NCBI GenBank assembly: GCA_019187665.1
Contig: JABARH010000010.1
Span: 186,001 to 250,000 of the forward strand
Direction of reading: 5' to 3'
Length of the DNA: 64,000 nt
Source of the DNA: Anaerolineales bacterium
GTDB lineage: Bacteria > Chloroflexota > Anaerolineae > Anaerolineales > Villigracilaceae
Shown here one piece after another: positions 16,621-25,509 of this stretch (positions are counted from its first letter, which is position 1; each line of letters opens with the position of its first letter). The position numbers and the translations under genes were made by a program. The notes beneath the pieces are model-generated. The model had not been told where the DNA came from, searched no databases, and was given only the letters and a program-made list of their open reading frames with translations.

Positions 16621-16958
16621 TTTGCATTTCTCCTTTGCGGTGTCTGAATTGTGCCGGGCCGACTTTCCGTCCAGTATACACCCTATTGAGGGGAGCGATA
16701 CTTATTGCCTGCGTTGGACGTGTACGCAAACGTTGTCATCCATTCGACGCTGGCGTAGGCGGACGTTCTCCCCTGGCAACGCCCGCCAGGGCAGTTGTAA
16801 CGCCCGCTGACATGTTTTGCGTGCGCACCGCGTTGGAGATGATCTGGCTGAACAAACTGGGGTGGCGTTAATGTCATACGCCATGCGATATTGTTGAGCC
16901 GCTACGCGGACAAGCGAACGTCTTGCGTTTGAAACACATTCGCTGCCTGCGTCTTTTC
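16621..16958. other. Intergenic region with a dispersed repeat copy
   Basis: No credible gene. It holds the leader and TATACT box of the leftward Spo0M-like gene near 16673-16678 and a dispersed repeat at 16725-16836. No TPP or cobalamin riboswitch core was found ahead of the ECF transporter. Confidence 0.7.
16725..16836. repeat. Dispersed palindromic repeat, copy 1
   Basis: About 110 bp closely matching 59708-59815 (shared blocks such as GTTGTCATCCATTCGACGCT and GGCAGTTGTAACG). It contains a 7-bp hairpin CCCTGGC / GCCAGGG (16771-16791) and near-inverted ends (ACGCAAAC ... GTTTTGCGT). It looks like a non-autonomous mobile or REP-type element. Confidence 0.75.
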
Positions 16959-16987
16959 TTGACATTCCCCTCTACTGCGCTGATAAT
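16959..16987 (+). promoter_or_regulatory. Near-consensus promoter giving an almost leaderless ECF-transporter mRNA
   Basis: TTGACA (16959-16964), a 17-nt spacer and GATAAT (16982-16987). Transcription would begin at about 16994, one or two bases before the ATG at 16996. No ribosome site is present, consistent with leaderless initiation. Confidence 0.8.
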
Positions 16988-16995
16988 TGCACGCA

Positions 16996-18612
16996 ATGAG
17001 CGCATCTCCTCTTGTCGTTGAAAATCTATCCTTCCGCTATCGCGACCGCGCCGGGACAGCCGTCCACGATATTTCCTTTGCGGCGCGCGCGGGCGAAATT
17101 CTTTTAATCGCCGGCGCCAGCGGATGCGGCAAGACGACTCTCGTCCGCGCTATCAACGGACTCATCCCGCGCAGTTACAAGGGCGAGATGAGCGGGCGCG
17201 TCCTCATTCACGGCGAAGACACGACAGCGATGAAACTGTCCGCGATCTCGCAAAAGATCGGAACTGTACTGCAAGACCCGGAACGGCAGATCCTCGGCAC
17301 GAAGGTTTTGAATGAGGTTGCCTTTGGGCTGGAGAACATCGGACTCGCTCGCGCTGAAATTTTTCGGCGCGTGGACGAGGCGCTGGCGCATTTGAAGATT
17401 GAGGATTTGCGTGACCGCGATACGTTCCTTTTATCGGGCGGTGAAAAACAAAAAGTGGCGCTGGCTGGCGTGCTTGCCATGCGTCCCTCGATCCTCCTTT
17501 TAGATGAGCCGCTGGCGAGTCTCGACCCCGCCTCCGCCGCTGAAACGCTCGACGCGGTGCGCCTGCTCGCGGACGAGGGCATGACCGTGCTGATGGTCGA
17601 GCATCGCGTGGAAGATGTTTTGCGTATCCAGCCCGAACGAGTCTTGTACATGACCGAGGGAGTCATCCGTTACCTGGGCGAGGTGGCAGGGTTATCAAAG
17701 GTGGTGAATTACCGCGAAGTGAAACTGCCCGCTGAAGATATCATCCGCCGCGCGCAGAAGGATTCCGCCCCGGCCGAGATTCAAATTCTGCCGGGCGCGC
17801 CCGCCCCGAGGTCCGGGGATGAGGCGCTTGTCCGGTTTGAGGATGTCACTTTCGGCTACGAGTCGGATGTCGAAGTCCTGCATGGGATCAATCTCGACAT
17901 TAAACGCGGCGATGTGATCGCGGTGTTGGGTCCGAATGGTTCGGGCAAGACCACCTTTGTCAAACACGCCATCGGCCTGCTCAAACCAAAATCGGGGCGC
18001 GTGCTGGTGGACGGAAAAGATACGCGTGAGGCGACTGTTGCGGAAATCGCAAAAACGCTTGGCTATGTTTTTCAAAGCCCAAGCCATATGCTCTTCGCGC
18101 CGACCGTGCGCGAGGAACTTGCGTTTGGTCCGTCCAATCTTAAACATTCGAAGAACGAAATTGAAACGGAGGTGAAAGAGGCGCTGAGAATTGTGAACCT
18201 TTCCGAGTACGAGCAGGACCCTCCGCTGTCGCTTTCGTTCGGCCAGCAAAAACGCGTCAGCATCGCGGCCATCCTTGCCATGCGTTCCAAAATTTTGGCG
18301 ATGGACGAGCCGACCGCCGGGCAGGATTATCGAAACTATATGAACTTCATGGATTCGATCCTGCAATTGCCCGGCTTCGAGGCGGCGCTGTTCATCACGC
18401 ATGATGTGGACCTGGCGGTGATCTACGCCAACCGCGTCCTGCTCGTGGCGGATGGGAGACTCATTGCGGATGGCGCGCCGCATGAGGTGTTGCGCGATTT
18501 TTCGCGGCTGGAAGCCTGCCGCGTGATCCCGAGTTCGCTGCTTGCCCTGAACGTGAAGCGCTTCAGCGAGACCGGGCGTTTCCTGCGGGCAGAGGCGCTG
18601 GCGCATGTGTAA
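16996..18612 (+). CDS. ECF transporter ATPase, fused A1-A2 subunits
   Basis: A 538-residue protein with two ABC ATPase modules. The first has Walker A GASGCGKTT (near residue 39), signature LSGGEKQK and Walker B ILLLDEP. The second has Walker A GPNGSGKTT (about 312), the degenerate signature LSFGQQKR and Walker B ILAMDEP. The signature Q-loop order and the following S and T genes identify the energising module of an ECF vitamin transporter, here with EcfA and EcfA' in one chain. Start choice: the promoter -10 ends 8 nt before the ATG at 16996, so an upstream TTG at 16987 would not be transcribed. Confidence 0.93.
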   Translation: MSASPLVVENLSFRYRDRAGTAVHDISFAARAGEILLIAGASGCGKTTLVRAINGLIPRSYKGEMSGRVLIHGEDTTAMKLSAISQKIGTVLQDPERQILGTKVLNEVAFGLENIGLARAEIFRRVDEALAHLKIEDLRDRDTFLLSGGEKQKVALAGVLAMRPSILLLDEPLASLDPASAAETLDAVRLLADEGMTVLMVEHRVEDVLRIQPERVLYMTEGVIRYLGEVAGLSKVVNYREVKLPAEDIIRRAQKDSAPAEIQILPGAPAPRSGDEALVRFEDVTFGYESDVEVLHGINLDIKRGDVIAVLGPNGSGKTTFVKHAIGLLKPKSGRVLVDGKDTREATVAEIAKTLGYVFQSPSHMLFAPTVREELAFGPSNLKHSKNEIETEVKEALRIVNLSEYEQDPPLSLSFGQQKRVSIAAILAMRSKILAMDEPTAGQDYRNYMNFMDSILQLPGFEAALFITHDVDLAVIYANRVLLVADGRLIADGAPHEVLRDFSRLEACRVIPSSLLALNVKRFSETGRFLRAEALAHV

Positions 18613-18660
18613 ACCGCGACACGATTGTCGCGTTACAAAATCAGTTCAAAGGAGAATGAG

Positions 18661-19602
18661 ATGGACAAAAGACTTACTTCGGTCGTGACCTGGCTGGTGA
18701 TCATCTTCGGTGTCTTCGCCCTCCTGGTCTTTGTGCTGGGCAACATGCTCGGCATTGAGCGCTTCCAGACGGATAACTCCACGCTGGGTCTGCGCTTCGC
18801 GTTCGTGGTCATCGGTTTGTTGATCGCGTTCGCGGTGTACTTCTTCAACAAGGACAGCAAAGCCTGGGAAGTCGGGACACGCGAGGTGGTGTGGATGGCG
18901 ATCGGCGCGGCTCTGTATGCCGTGTTCTCGTGGTACTTCAACGCCACCGTGTTTGTCGTTCCCTCGCTGAGTCAGGTTGCCCTGCGCCCCGCGATTGCGA
19001 TCCCGATGTTCTTCGGCTATGCCTTCGGCCCCATCGTCGGTTTCTTCACCGGCGCGGTCGGCAACATGTTCGGCGACGCGATCTCCGGCTTCGGACTCTC
19101 GCCGCAGTGGAGCATCGGCAACGGCTTGATCGGATTCATCGCCGGTTTGCCCGCGCTCTTTGCAGACCGCAAGAAAGCCACAGACACCGTGTTGTGGGTC
19201 AGCGGCGCGCTGGCGGCGCTTGCCACGATCTTCTATTTCGTGAACCGCAACCAGACCAACATGATGTTCTTCGATCCTGCCAATGGCGTCTTCGGCGACC
19301 AGCCCATCGCGTTGACCGCCGGGATCGCCCTGCTGGTTGGCTTCGTGCTCGTGCTGGTGGTGCGCTTTGCCTTCGGTAAGAATGTGAGTGTCGGCGAGGC
19401 TGTCATCTGGGGCATGTTGGGCAACATCATCGGACTCGGCTTCGCGGCCATCTCCGATATTTGGATCAACGGCTTCAGCCCCGCCGCCGCCATCGTGGGC
19501 GAGTTCCTGCCCGCGGCTGGACCGAACCTGATCTTCGCCGCCATCCTCGTGCCATTGCTCGTCGGTGCGTACGCGGCAGTGCAGAAACAGTCCGGTCGTT
19601 AA
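18661..19602 (+). CDS. ECF transporter substrate-binding (S) component
   Basis: A 313-residue integral membrane protein with about nine hydrophobic helices. The core region RPAIAIPMFFGYAFGPIVGFFTGAVGNMFGDAISG is the EcfS-type pattern (Ala/Gly-rich helix and a buried polar pair). It binds the vitamin or metal and docks on the T and A subunits in the membrane. The ATG follows AAAGGAG. No riboswitch was found upstream, so the substrate cannot be inferred. It sits between the fused ATPase (48 bp) and the T component (74 bp). Confidence 0.88.
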   Translation: MDKRLTSVVTWLVIIFGVFALLVFVLGNMLGIERFQTDNSTLGLRFAFVVIGLLIAFAVYFFNKDSKAWEVGTREVVWMAIGAALYAVFSWYFNATVFVVPSLSQVALRPAIAIPMFFGYAFGPIVGFFTGAVGNMFGDAISGFGLSPQWSIGNGLIGFIAGLPALFADRKKATDTVLWVSGALAALATIFYFVNRNQTNMMFFDPANGVFGDQPIALTAGIALLVGFVLVLVVRFAFGKNVSVGEAVIWGMLGNIIGLGFAAISDIWINGFSPAAAIVGEFLPAAGPNLIFAAILVPLLVGAYAAVQKQSGR

Positions 19603-19619
19603 TCGGTTGACAGTTTACA

Positions 19620-19672
19620 GTTGGTGGTTGACGGCATGACCTGCTGTCAACCACCAACCACCAACCACCAAC
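19620..19672. repeat. Inverted repeat and CCAACCA heptamers between S and T genes
   Basis: A perfect 13-bp hairpin, GTTGGTGGTTGAC (19620-19632) and GTCAACCACCAAC (19646-19658), merges into a short 7-nt-period tract (CCACCAA). It lies inside the transporter operon and may tune expression between S and T components. Confidence 0.75.
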
Positions 19673-19676
19673 TACA

Positions 19677-20555
19677 ATGCTCGTCGCCTGGCGCTATCGT
19701 CAACGCGCTCGTTCCTTCATCCAGTCGTTTGATCCGCGTGCGTGGATCATGTTCTACGGCTGTTTCCTCATGTCCACGCTCGCCTTCTGGGACGTGCGTT
19801 TCCTCCTGCCTTTTGCGGGAATCACGCTCTTCGTTCTGCTCACCTCCGGCGTGACATGGAACGAGATCCGCCGCGCATTCTTGTTCATCGTTGGGTTTGT
19901 TCTCATCTTTGCGTTTTTTACTTTCCTGACCGGCCGCGGCGGGATGGAACTCTACGAGCAGGAACATCTCATCCGCAGACTCGAAGCGTCGTTCTCGATC
20001 CTCGGCTGGACTCCCGCGCTGGACATCACGGTCGAACGCGCCTTCTTCGGAGTCAGTCAATTTGTGCGTGTCTTCAGCATTGCCATTATGACGATTCTGA
20101 TTCCATACTCGCTTAACCCCGCGCTGTATGGCATCACCTTTCGCGGACTTGGCCTGCCCGACAAGATCGCCTACGCCATGGACCTGACCATGCGCTTCAT
20201 CCCCACTTTCAGCCGCGATTTTCAATTGACGATGGACGCCCAAAAAGCGCGCGGCTTTGAGTTGGAAAAAATTCAGGGCGGACTCTTCGCCCAGGTCCGC
20301 AAACTGGGACCGTTGATGGTGCCGGTCACGATCCATGCCATCATCGGCAGTGAAGATATCATAGACGCGATGGATTTGCGCGCCTTCGGAACCGGTCCGC
20401 GCACGTGGCTGCAAAAATTGGAGTACAAAACAAAAGACCGCATCCTGATCGGAGTCGGTCTCGCTGTTTTGCTCGTCTCGCTGGCGCTCAGCACGCTGGG
20501 GCTGGGAGATTTCTGGGTCCCGCCGGGCTTGCTCGCGCTGGCGGGAGGCGGATAA
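19677..20555 (+). CDS. ecfT: ECF transporter transmembrane (T) component
   Basis: A 292-residue EcfT/CbiQ-family protein: membrane helices at the N-terminus (about 20-80) and near 250-290, and a cytoplasmic coupling region with the diagnostic AXXARG-type motif DAQKARGFELEK plus a second DAMDLRAFG motif. These contact the two ATPase domains. It completes the ECF module with the fused ATPase and S component. No ribosome site precedes the ATG, which directly follows the heptamer tract, so translation may depend on upstream coupling. Confidence 0.9.
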   Translation: MLVAWRYRQRARSFIQSFDPRAWIMFYGCFLMSTLAFWDVRFLLPFAGITLFVLLTSGVTWNEIRRAFLFIVGFVLIFAFFTFLTGRGGMELYEQEHLIRRLEASFSILGWTPALDITVERAFFGVSQFVRVFSIAIMTILIPYSLNPALYGITFRGLGLPDKIAYAMDLTMRFIPTFSRDFQLTMDAQKARGFELEKIQGGLFAQVRKLGPLMVPVTIHAIIGSEDIIDAMDLRAFGTGPRTWLQKLEYKTKDRILIGVGLAVLLVSLALSTLGLGDFWVPPGLLALAGGG

Positions 20556-20587
20556 TTGAGTGTCAAGCGCCAAAGGTAAAAAACACC

Positions 20588-21535
20588 ATGCCTCTTTTCG
20601 AGATAGCCAATCACAAATTATCGGTTTTGACCCAATCCAACTTTGCACTCGAAAGAAATTTACAAAGTCTTGTCGAGAGCAATTTGGAGACCGTGTTTAA
20701 TTGCCGCCTTGTAAAATCTGAATTTCCCACCGGGTATCAACATTCAGGCAGGATAGACACCCTGGCTTTATCGGAAGATGACAACCCCGTCATCATCGAA
20801 TACAAAAAAGTTGAATCGTCTGAACTGGTAAACCAGAGCCTTTTCTATCTGGCGTGGCTGAAAGACCATCAAGGCGATTTTGAAAGAGCCGTTCAAAAAG
20901 CATTGGGGAATTCGGTTGAAGTTGACTGGTCTGAAATTCGGGTAATTTGCATTGCGCCGAACTATAAAAAATATGATCTGTATGCCGTGCAAATGATGGG
21001 CGCAAATATCGAACTGTGGTCCTATCATCTTTTCCAGAATAAATTTCTGTATTTGGAAAAGGTTTTGCAGGCAGGCTACTCACCTTCTGCGATTGAAGAA
21101 AGCCAGGCAGAAAGCAACGGTAAAAACCCGGTCATGGTTGCCGCTGGCAAAAAAGCCGCCATGACCAGAGCAACAGGCGTTTACACTTTTGAAGAACACA
21201 TCGAAGGCAAGAGCGATGAAATCAGGGATGTTGTTCTTGCCATTCAGGAATTTATTATGGGGATTGATTCGGTCATTCAAGAAGTCCCGAAAAAGAACTA
21301 CATCGCCTACAAAACCTCCCAAAATATTGTTTGTATGGAAGTGCAGAATCAACGCGCGTTGTTATTTCTAAAATTGAATCCAAAAGAAATAGAACATCCA
21401 CCCTCCATCTCAAGAGACATGACAGGCAAAGGTCATTTTGGCACAGGCGATTTTGAAATCGCAATAAAGAATATGACGGATTTTGAAACGGCAAAGCCGT
21501 TTATTGAAATGGCGTATCAAAGGATCGGCGGCTGA
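20588..21535 (+). CDS. PD-(D/E)XK-type domain protein with C-terminal DUF5655-like domain
   Basis: A 315-residue soluble protein. Residues about 1-130 show a nuclease-like core: GRIDTLALSEDDNPVIIEYKK matches the Asp...Glu-X-Lys arrangement of DUF91/PD-(D/E)XK proteins. The C-terminal 120 residues (FEEHIEGKSDEIRDVV ... GHFGTGDFEIAI) look like DUF5655, often found with DNA or nucleic-acid binding. Codon use is much more AT-rich than in the neighbours, suggesting acquisition by transfer. The start ATG follows AAAGG. It stands alone after the ECF operon. A defensive or DNA-repair role is possible but unproved. Confidence 0.78.
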   Translation: MPLFEIANHKLSVLTQSNFALERNLQSLVESNLETVFNCRLVKSEFPTGYQHSGRIDTLALSEDDNPVIIEYKKVESSELVNQSLFYLAWLKDHQGDFERAVQKALGNSVEVDWSEIRVICIAPNYKKYDLYAVQMMGANIELWSYHLFQNKFLYLEKVLQAGYSPSAIEESQAESNGKNPVMVAAGKKAAMTRATGVYTFEEHIEGKSDEIRDVVLAIQEFIMGIDSVIQEVPKKNYIAYKTSQNIVCMEVQNQRALLFLKLNPKEIEHPPSISRDMTGKGHFGTGDFEIAIKNMTDFETAKPFIEMAYQRIGG

Positions 21536-21804
21536 GACCTGCAATCCAAAAGCGCACGGCACCAGGCAGGTTTGCAGGTTTCAGCCGCCGAGCCGGAGAA
21601 CGAACCCGCCATCAAATTCTATAATTCTTTAATCCTTGCCGCAAGAACTGTAACTGTTTTTGAGGGCAATCTGTCGAAAAAAGCATGACCGACTCATGAA
21701 CATTTTTTATTGTTGCCTGCTCGGCGGCTGGCGTTAGAGAACGCCAATTATGCGTAACCCCAGGCTGTAAAAAAACAAAGCCGCCTGGCGGATATTTCAT
21801 CGCT

Positions 21805-23085
21805 TTACTCCACCCAATCCAAAATCTTGTACCATAATCCCGCCAGCGGCAAAAACCATGGGCGGCCATCGTAGAGTCCCAATGGCGCGGCGGGGAAATT
21901 AAATTGCGCGAAGGGATGTTCGCGGATATTCCCCGCCAGCATCGCCTCCGCGACCGTCTTTCCGAGATACGTCCCCATTGCCACGCCATGCCCCGCGTAG
22001 CCGAGCGCGTAAAACATTCCATCCGCCTCGCCCGCGTGCGTCATCATGTCGAAGGCAAAATCCAGCGTTCCGCCCCAAACATAGTCCACCTTCACATCTC
22101 TCAATTGCGGATACACCGCGATCATCTCGCGGCGCAAAATTTCGGCGCTCCTTGCGATCGTGTTTTTATTTTCGGGGAAGAACGCCGCCCGCCCGCCGAA
22201 GATCATCCGCCCATCCCACAGCCGAAAATAATTCAGGTAATGTTTGTAATCGAAGATCATGCGATTCTTCGGGCTGAGTTCGCGCGCCAGATCGTCGGAT
22301 AATCTTTCTGTGGCGATGATGAACGAACCGATCGGGACAATTTTTCGCTGCAATGATTTTGTGACGCTCCCCGTGTATCCGGCTGTCGCGATGAAAACCG
22401 ACTCGGCTTCCACGCGGCCCCTCTGTGTCTCGACGACAAAGCGCGTCCCGCTCCGCCTAATGCGGGCGACTCGCGCCCCGGCATGGAGACTCGCCCCGGC
22501 GTTTTGCGCCGCCCGCGCCAGCCCAGCCACATAGCGCGCCGGGTTCAAACCGCCGCTGGCCTCGTCCACCAGCGCGCCATGATAGATCGTCGAGCCGATC
22601 TCATGTTGCATCTCGCCCGGCGCCACAAGTCGAACCTCGTGATCGAACTCGCGCGCCATAAATTCCACTTCCTCTTTCAGCGCGTCGAAATGTTTGGGCT
22701 TGTTCGCCGCCAGCAGATGACCCGCGCGCGTGAAACCGCAGTCAATCTTTTCCTCGCGGACCATCTGCTCCACCGCACTGACCGAATCAAGCGAACATTG
22801 AAAGAGTCGCCGCGCCGTCTCGCGCCCGTATTTTTTGAGGACGGCTTGCATTGGCAGTTTAAGCCCGGTCAAGACCATCCCGCCGTTGCGTGAGCTTGCC
22901 CCCCAGCCAATCGTTTCCGCCTCCAGCACCGCGACCTTGACATTGCGCTTCGCAAACGTCCGCGCGGCGCTCAGCCCGGTGAATCCGCTTCCCACGACCG
23001 CGACCGCTACGCGGTCCGGAAGAGGCGAGGCGGAGTCGCCCTCCGGCATGTCAACTGTATCGTGCCAGTAGATTCGCTGTTTCAT
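21805..23085 (-). CDS. FAD-dependent oxidoreductase (DAO family, gamma-glutamylputrescine oxidase-like)
   Basis: A 426-residue flavoprotein. The N-terminal dinucleotide-binding motif is VAVVGSGFTGLSAARTFAKR, then EAETIGWGASSRNGGM, typical of the OrdL/PuuB branch where Ser-Arg-Asn-Gly-Gly lies near the flavin. The C-terminal FAD motif is YALGYAGHGVAMGTYLG. These enzymes oxidise amines or N-methyl amino acids to imines, giving peroxide. The ATG at 23085 has AAGG 11 nt upstream and a consensus promoter beyond; a TTG at 23103 is too close to the transcription start. The substrate is undefined. Confidence 0.88.
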   Translation of the reverse strand: MKQRIYWHDTVDMPEGDSASPLPDRVAVAVVGSGFTGLSAARTFAKRNVKVAVLEAETIGWGASSRNGGMVLTGLKLPMQAVLKKYGRETARRLFQCSLDSVSAVEQMVREEKIDCGFTRAGHLLAANKPKHFDALKEEVEFMAREFDHEVRLVAPGEMQHEIGSTIYHGALVDEASGGLNPARYVAGLARAAQNAGASLHAGARVARIRRSGTRFVVETQRGRVEAESVFIATAGYTGSVTKSLQRKIVPIGSFIIATERLSDDLARELSPKNRMIFDYKHYLNYFRLWDGRMIFGGRAAFFPENKNTIARSAEILRREMIAVYPQLRDVKVDYVWGGTLDFAFDMMTHAGEADGMFYALGYAGHGVAMGTYLGKTVAEAMLAGNIREHPFAQFNFPAAPLGLYDGRPWFLPLAGLWYKILDWVE

Positions 23086-23108
23086 TTCGTGATAGACCTT
23101 CAATGATA

Positions 23109-23137
23109 AGAATAACTTTTTACAATTCGCATGTCAA
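23109..23137 (-). promoter_or_regulatory. Consensus promoter of the flavoprotein gene
   Basis: On the minus strand TTGACA (23137-23132), a 17-nt spacer and TATTCT (23114-23109). The start near 23102 gives a leader of about 17 nt carrying AAGG. Confidence 0.8.
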
Positions 23138-23263
23138 GCGATTGTCCGCCGTGAAGGCGCAGGGATGGACTCTCGAGGCAGCCCCCATCCGCCCGAGTCG
23201 CTGGCAGAAGTCAATCTGAATCTGCATAATATCGGTTATTAATCCATCTCTCACTCGAACAGG

Positions 23264-23269
23264 TATAAT
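23264..23269 (+). promoter_or_regulatory. TATAAT box of a leaderless VanW-family gene
   Basis: A perfect TATAAT ends 7 nt before the ATG at 23277. No ribosome site intervenes, so transcription probably starts at the start codon. The same arrangement, almost base for base, precedes the gene at 62748. Confidence 0.7.
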
Positions 23270-23276
23270 TTATTCC

Positions 23277-25151
23277 ATGGCCGCTTATTCTTCCTCCATG
23301 CCGCGCTCCCAATTCGGTCTTCTGCATCTCATTACCGCGCTGACCGGCGGGCTGATCTTCTTCCTCGCCCTCCTCGTGATGTGGATGCTTGGCTATCAAC
23401 TGATCTACGCCGGACGAATCTTCCCTGGCGTGAGCGTGGCAGGCGTGGACCTCTCCGGACTGAGCCCGCAGGAGGCTTCCGCAAAACTTAACCAGTCCTT
23501 GTCGTTTCCTCTCACTGGAAAAGTCGCCCTGCGATTCGAAGAGAAGACCTGGGTCGCTTCGCCCGTGGAATTGGGCATGGTCTTCGACGCATCGTCCACG
23601 GCGCAATCCGCTTACCGTCTCGGGCGAAGCGGGAATCCGTTGCGCGCCCTTGCCGATCAGATCCGCACGCGTCACAGCGGTATGGACTTGTCACCCGTCG
23701 TGATCCTCGATGAACGCGTCGCGTACGCCTACGTGAATCAAGCCGCGGTGCAGGTTAATCGTCCTGTCCTCGAAGCCTCGCTTCGCGTTGACGGGCTGAA
23801 CGTGATCGCGCAGCCGGGTCAAAGCGGCCGCCTGGTGGACGTGGATGCGACTCTCGCCGTGCTGAGCGCGCACCTGCAAAGTTTCCGCGACGCGGAAATT
23901 CCATTGTCTATCCGCGAAGAACAACCGGCCATCATGGACGTCTCTTCGCAAGCCGAGACTGCGCGGCGGATTCTCTCCCAACCGATGCAGATCGTTGTGC
24001 CGAACGCTCAGATCGGCGACCCCGGCCCGTGGGTCTACACCGCCGACACACTCGCGAACATGCTCACTGTTCAACGCATCGGCTCCGAAATTCGCGTGGG
24101 ACTTGAACCCGGCGCCCTCGCGCAGATTCTGACTCCCATCGCCGCGCAGGTGGACCGCAAAGCGAAGGACGCGAAATTTTATTTCGATGACCCGACGTCG
24201 CAACTCGTCCTGATCGAAAACTCCACCGTCGGGCGTTCGGTTGATTTTCCCGCCAGCATGTCCGCCGTCAACGACGCGTTGTTACGCGGCGAACACGTTA
24301 TCCCGCTGGTCGTCAACGAAGTCCAGCCGCAGATCAGCGACACCGCCACCGCCGAATCGCTCGGCATCCGCGAAGCCATCAGTGTCCAGACCACCTACTT
24401 CTACGGCTCGACTGCGGAACGCCTGCAAAATATCGAAATCGCCGCCAAACAATTTCACGGAATCTTCGTCGCCCCCGGCGCGACCTTCTCGATGGGCGAG
24501 ATCATGGGCGATGTCAGCCTCGACAACGGCTTCACCGAAGCGTGGATCATCTACAACGGGCGCACCATCAAAGGCGTGGGCGGCGGCGTATGCCAGGTCA
24601 GCACGACTCTCTTCCGCACCGTCTTCTTCGCCGGCTTCCCTGTTTTGGAGCGCATCCCGCACGCCTATCGTGTTTCCTATTACGAGCGCACTTCCGGCGG
24701 CGGGCGCGACGCAAAATGGGCCGGCATGGACGCAACCGTCTACTTCCCGCTCGTGGACTTTAAATTCGTCAACGACTCGCCCTATTACATTTTGATGGAA
24801 ACCTACTTCACCAGTAATTCCCTCACCTGGAAATTTTATTCCACCTCCGACGGCCGCAGTGTGGAGTGGAACACAACGGGCCCCATTAACATCGTCCCCG
24901 CGCCCGAACCGCTCTTCGAGCCGAACCCCGAACTGCCCAAGGGCCAGATCAAGCAGGTGGACTGGTCTGCCGACGGCTCCGATGTGACCGTCACGCGTAC
25001 GGTTTATAAAAACGGAACAGTTTATCTCACCGATACGTTCAAGACACACTACGAACCCTGGCAGGCCATCTGTCAATTCGGCCCCGGCACGGAGAACGTG
25101 GAAAAACTTGCCGACAAAAAAGGCTTGTGCCTGGCGCCCTATCAATATTGA
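23277..25151 (+). CDS. VanW-family cell-envelope protein with peptidoglycan-binding-type repeats
   Basis: A 624-residue protein anchored by one N-terminal helix (residues about 20-45). Two PG_binding_4-type domains follow (about 50-190 and 215-340, e.g. PGVSVAGVDLSGLSPQEASAKL). Then comes a VanW domain (about 365-500) with the hallmark FHGIFVAPGATFSMGEIMG, GVGGGVCQVSTTLF and RIPHAY. The C-terminal 90 residues are G5-like beta strands. These are wall-associated proteins in monoderm-type envelopes; the molecular activity of VanW is unsettled. The Cys in GGVCQVSTT is conserved in the family. It is likely translated from a leaderless mRNA. Confidence 0.92.
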   Translation: MAAYSSSMPRSQFGLLHLITALTGGLIFFLALLVMWMLGYQLIYAGRIFPGVSVAGVDLSGLSPQEASAKLNQSLSFPLTGKVALRFEEKTWVASPVELGMVFDASSTAQSAYRLGRSGNPLRALADQIRTRHSGMDLSPVVILDERVAYAYVNQAAVQVNRPVLEASLRVDGLNVIAQPGQSGRLVDVDATLAVLSAHLQSFRDAEIPLSIREEQPAIMDVSSQAETARRILSQPMQIVVPNAQIGDPGPWVYTADTLANMLTVQRIGSEIRVGLEPGALAQILTPIAAQVDRKAKDAKFYFDDPTSQLVLIENSTVGRSVDFPASMSAVNDALLRGEHVIPLVVNEVQPQISDTATAESLGIREAISVQTTYFYGSTAERLQNIEIAAKQFHGIFVAPGATFSMGEIMGDVSLDNGFTEAWIIYNGRTIKGVGGGVCQVSTTLFRTVFFAGFPVLERIPHAYRVSYYERTSGGGRDAKWAGMDATVYFPLVDFKFVNDSPYYILMETYFTSNSLTWKFYSTSDGRSVEWNTTGPINIVPAPEPLFEPNPELPKGQIKQVDWSADGSDVTVTRTVYKNGTVYLTDTFKTHYEPWQAICQFGPGTENVEKLADKKGLCLAPYQY

Positions 25152-25156
25152 TTGAC

Positions 25157-25243
25157 CTCGAACACCGAATATCGAACACCGAATATCGAATGCCGAATAT
25201 CGAGTATCGAGTATCGAATATCGAATATCGAAAACCTCAACCC
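25157..25243. repeat. ATCGAAT heptamer tract
   Basis: About 85 bp of degenerate 7-nt-period repeats (CGAATAT, CGAGTAT, CGAACAC) between the VanW and Trm112-like genes. The same word recurs at 30107-30178 and inside the gene at 33855-34613. Confidence 0.85.
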
Positions 25244-25290
25244 GCCCGATGAAATGCAGTAAAATAGCCGCCTGTAAAAACGGAGAAACC

Positions 25291-25509
25291 ATGCCCAGCG
25301 CCGAACTGCTCGAAATTTTACGATGCCCCCACTGTGTCCGCGAAAAAGATGGAATGCTCACGCTCTACAAAGATGCCTGGCTCATCTGCAACGACTGCGG
25401 CCGCAAATACCCCATCGTAGATGACATTCCCATCATGCTCATCGAAGAGGGCGACAAGTGGATCGCCACCGACGCATCCAACCTGCCGGTCCCGCCTCCC
25501 GCAAAATAA
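25291..25509 (+). CDS. Trm112-family zinc-ribbon protein
   Basis: A 72-residue protein with LLEILRCPHC and LICNDCGRKYPIVDDIPIML, the two-CXXC-like zinc site and the PI-DDIP-ML tail typical of bacterial Trm112-like (YcaR) proteins. Relatives activate methyltransferases, though bacterial partners are mostly unknown. GGAGAAACC precedes the ATG. Its stop codon overlaps the start of the HEAT-repeat gene (TAATG), so the two are translationally coupled. Confidence 0.9.
   Translation: MPSAELLEILRCPHCVREKDGMLTLYKDAWLICNDCGRKYPIVDDIPIMLIEEGDKWIATDASNLPVPPPAK

Noticed and set aside
16621..16995. Vitamin riboswitch ahead of the ECF transporter
   Set aside because: The promoter lies right at the start codon, leaving no leader; no TPP, FMN or cobalamin core was seen.
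21536..21804. Possible small gene or RNA between 21536 and 21804
   Set aside because: Only a short hairpin (GGCGTT / AACGCC) and no start, ribosome site or conserved peptide.
23140..23260. Glycine or other riboswitch before the flavoprotein gene
   Set aside because: Some pairing exists, but it is upstream of the mapped consensus promoter and so outside the transcript.
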